This document shows positions 6,794-7,530 of a DNA stretch of 7,530 nucleotides, piece by piece. Both the position numbers and the translations under genes were made by a program. How positions within the stretch are numbered: position 1 is the first letter of the stretch; every line of letters starts with the position of its first letter. The stretch is from Nitratifractor sp. (GTDB taxonomy: Bacteria; Campylobacterota; Campylobacteria; Campylobacterales; Sulfurovaceae), in contig WFSU01000064.1 of the NCBI GenBank assembly GCA_015485845.1, positions 1-7,530 on the forward strand, written 5' to 3'. The notes under the pieces are model-generated. The model saw nothing but the letters and a program-made list of their open reading frames with translations. It was not told the origin of the DNA and ran no database searches.

Positions 6794-6946
6794 CTAATAC
6801 AAAAACCCAAATAGCCAAAGCGGATTCTTGGATCCAAAGCCGACTTCGATATCATCTGCGGCGACACAGTCATCTTTTGTTCTGTGCAGGATACATTTTT
6901 TAGTATTTTGTTGTTTAGAGTATACTTTGTGCCTTGGTTTTACTTC
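6794..6946 (-). pseudogene. Possible remnant of a protein-coding C-terminus
   Basis: A minus-strand frame is open from just after a TAA at 6949-6947 to a TAG at 6796-6794, about 50 codons, with no ATG, GTG or TTG start near its beginning. The last part reads DDCVAADDIEVGFGSKNPLWLFGFLY, which looks like a real protein end (acidic stretch, then an aromatic-rich tail) rather than shadow sequence. It ends about 30 bases upstream of the leuS -10 box, where the preceding gene on that strand would be expected. I do not recognise a family. It could be the end of a decayed or frameshifted gene; chance openness in AT-rich DNA is the alternative. Confidence 0.25.
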
Positions 6947-6988
6947 TTATATTTGTGTTTTACCCCTATTGCCTATGCACAGTAGTAT

Positions 6989-7003
6989 GTTCCAAAATGG
7001 AAC
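6989..7003. repeat. Perfect 15-base inverted repeat GTTCCA-AAA-TGGAAC
   Basis: Six-base arms around an AAA centre. Its 6-3-6 form resembles a dimeric-regulator half-site pair and parallels the GGACA-TTT-TGTCC sites about 180 bases away, but with different arm sequence. Single copy in the window. Confidence 0.5.
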
Positions 7004-7040
7004 CAACTGAATCTTCTTCGGTTCTCCAATAGCACCTTAA

Positions 7041-7079
7041 CCATCCCGTAGGGGCAGATCCGCGTATCTGCCCGGATGG
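7041..7079 (+). repeat. REP-like hairpin with 5' GTAG
   Basis: GGGCAGAT (7052-7059) and ATCTGCCC (7066-7073) form a perfect 8-bp stem around a six-base loop. Outer arms CCATCC (7041-7046) and GGATGG (7074-7079) extend it, leaving CGTAG bulged on the 5' side. GTAG immediately before the palindrome is the REP-element layout. Mobilisation by a RAYT-type HUH transposase is known for REPs; none is encoded in this window. Confidence 0.6.
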
Positions 7080-7095
7080 CGCACACCACTCTATC

Positions 7096-7125
7096 AGGGG
7101 CTGGGACTTCAGTCCCACACAATGC
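7096..7125. repeat. Covarying hairpin repeat, copy 2
   Basis: TGGGACT (7102-7108) and AGTCCCA (7111-7117) pair around TC. The 24-base core matches 4157-4180, with the G-C pair replaced by A-T. It follows the GTAG hairpin by 16 bases, forming a small hairpin cluster. Confidence 0.75.
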
Positions 7126-7175
7126 GACAGCATATCTCCGCATGATTTCCATTATTGTTATTTTCACGGTATAAG

Positions 7176-7188
7176 GGACATTTTGTCC
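7176..7188. promoter_or_regulatory. Palindromic operator-like site 1
   Basis: GGACATTTTGTCC, perfect 5-base arms around TTT, with an A/T-rich flank on each side. First of three related sites upstream of the plus-strand gene at 7406. Confidence 0.55.
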
Positions 7189-7214
7189 TTTTAATGGATT
7201 TTCCTACAAATAGC

Positions 7215-7228
7215 GGACATTTTTGTCC
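7215..7228. promoter_or_regulatory. Palindromic operator-like site 2
   Basis: GGACATTTTTGTCC, the same arms with one more T in the centre, starting 39 bases after site 1. A wider inverted repeat AAATAGC (7208-7214) / GCTATTT (7237-7243) surrounds it asymmetrically. Confidence 0.55.
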
Positions 7229-7254
7229 TGTTATCTGCTATTTGAGAGAGAAAA

Positions 7255-7267
7255 GGACATTTTGCTT
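7255..7267. promoter_or_regulatory. Operator-like site 3, right half degenerate
   Basis: GGACATTTTGCTT keeps the left arm and centre of sites 1 and 2 but has lost most of the right arm. It starts 40 bases after site 2, so the spacing is regular. Confidence 0.4.
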
Positions 7268-7368
7268 TAAGAATAATGGCATAAAAATTCAGAATACCTA
7301 AAAGATATGTCAAATTGTTATACTTTTTGCCCAAAAAAATCCATCCCCCAATCTCAAACTCTCATATA

Positions 7369-7377
7369 TGGTATAAA
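7369..7377 (+). promoter_or_regulatory. Candidate extended -10 promoter for the gene at 7406
   Basis: TG-G-TATAAA fits an extended -10 element and lies 28 bases before the ATG. No clear -35 is visible. A TATACT at 7319-7324 is a second candidate. Confidence 0.4.
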
Positions 7378-7405
7378 AACTGATTTAAAAAACTGATTCT
7401 GCACT

Positions 7406-7530
7406 ATGATGGTAAAAAATATCTACGCTGACTTTGTGGCTCCTTTTTTTGGGTTTGTATCTGCGCTTTTGGCTACTTTTTGGGCTAATTCTCTATTTTT
7501 AGACAAGGGGGTAGTGTTTCTCTTTACGAC
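7406..7530 (+). CDS. Unrecognised membrane protein, N-terminal fragment
   Basis: Forty-one codons are visible before the window ends. An in-frame TGA at 7394-7396 means the start cannot lie further upstream; ATG ATG at 7406/7409 are the only nearby choices, with no strong Shine-Dalgarno. The protein begins MMVKNIYADFVAPFFGFV and continues with a hydrophobic run (about residues 10-26), a short polar stretch SLFLDKG, and a second hydrophobic run from about 36 to the edge. A lysine near the start followed by closely spaced hydrophobic segments suggests a multi-pass inner-membrane protein or a membrane-anchored sensor. I do not recognise the family. It diverges from leuS and lies downstream of three palindromic operator-like sites, so it is probably specifically regulated. 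Confidence 0.6.
   Translation, partial: MMVKNIYADFVAPFFGFVSALLATFWANSLFLDKGVVFLFT

Larger units (their letters stand above)
6797..7405. other. Long intergenic region rich in palindromes
   Basis: About 600 bases between the leuS promoter and the plus-strand membrane gene, with no convincing intact gene. The left part holds a possible coding remnant and a GTTCCA/TGGAAC palindrome. The middle (7041-7125) holds two GC-rich hairpin repeats. From about 7143 the sequence becomes AT-rich and contains three GGACA-type sites and promoter-like TATACT (7319-7324) and TATAAA (7372-7377) boxes. Confidence 0.8.

Noticed and set aside
6828..7010. Plus-strand 60-codon cysteine- and leucine-rich open frame
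   Set aside because: TTG start, no Shine-Dalgarno, composition expected from AT-rich noncoding DNA, and overlap with the better minus-strand remnant.
7176..7267. Palindrome array as replication-origin or plasmid iterons
   Set aside because: Only three sites, one degenerate, with no replication gene nearby; upstream regulatory sites are simpler.

Overview
The window looks like a chromosomal stretch from a bacterium, most likely a relatively GC-rich, free-living member of the Campylobacterota (Epsilonproteobacteria). That placement is an inference from protein style: a compact Mfd, a FolC with an SKPLYYKEI N-terminus and an IDVGHNP motif, and the leuS/folC/mfd clustering that I recall from that phylum. 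No rRNA or other decisive marker is present.

Layout. Almost everything is on the minus strand, read right to left. leuS (leucyl-tRNA synthetase, 6712-4271) comes first, then folC (folylpolyglutamate/dihydrofolate synthase, 4135-2891), then mfd (transcription-repair coupling factor), which starts at 2744 and runs off the left edge with 914 codons visible. I translated the mfd frame base by base and it is uninterrupted. From about 6713 to 7405 there is a roughly 690-base region without a convincing gene. It holds the leuS promoter, a possible protein remnant, hairpin repeats and a cluster of palindromes. At the right edge a plus-strand membrane-protein gene begins at 7406 and leaves the window after 41 codons.

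The genes are ordinary housekeeping genes, but the DNA in and between them is not. It is full of short repeats of two kinds. One is a set of imperfect tandem heptanucleotide arrays: GAATTAG/GAATGAG, AAATTAG/AAATGAG, GTGTTAA-like and CTACCCA. They lie in both intergenic gaps and also in frame inside mfd (about residues 462-474) and folC (residues 65-76 and about 254-262). The other is a set of REP-like hairpins, some with a GTAG tetranucleotide directly 5' of the palindrome. A 17-base module is repeated exactly in both intergenic gaps, and in both gaps a heptamer array begins inside the stop codon of the upstream gene. Two copies of one hairpin differ by a compensatory base-pair change.

Upstream of the plus-strand membrane gene, three GGACA-type sites (two complete palindromes, one half-degenerate) sit about 40 bp apart in AT-rich DNA, suggesting a regulator-binding array. 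The best candidates for something undescribed are this operator array with its unknown membrane gene, and the heptamer/REP repeat ecology that has invaded essential coding sequences.
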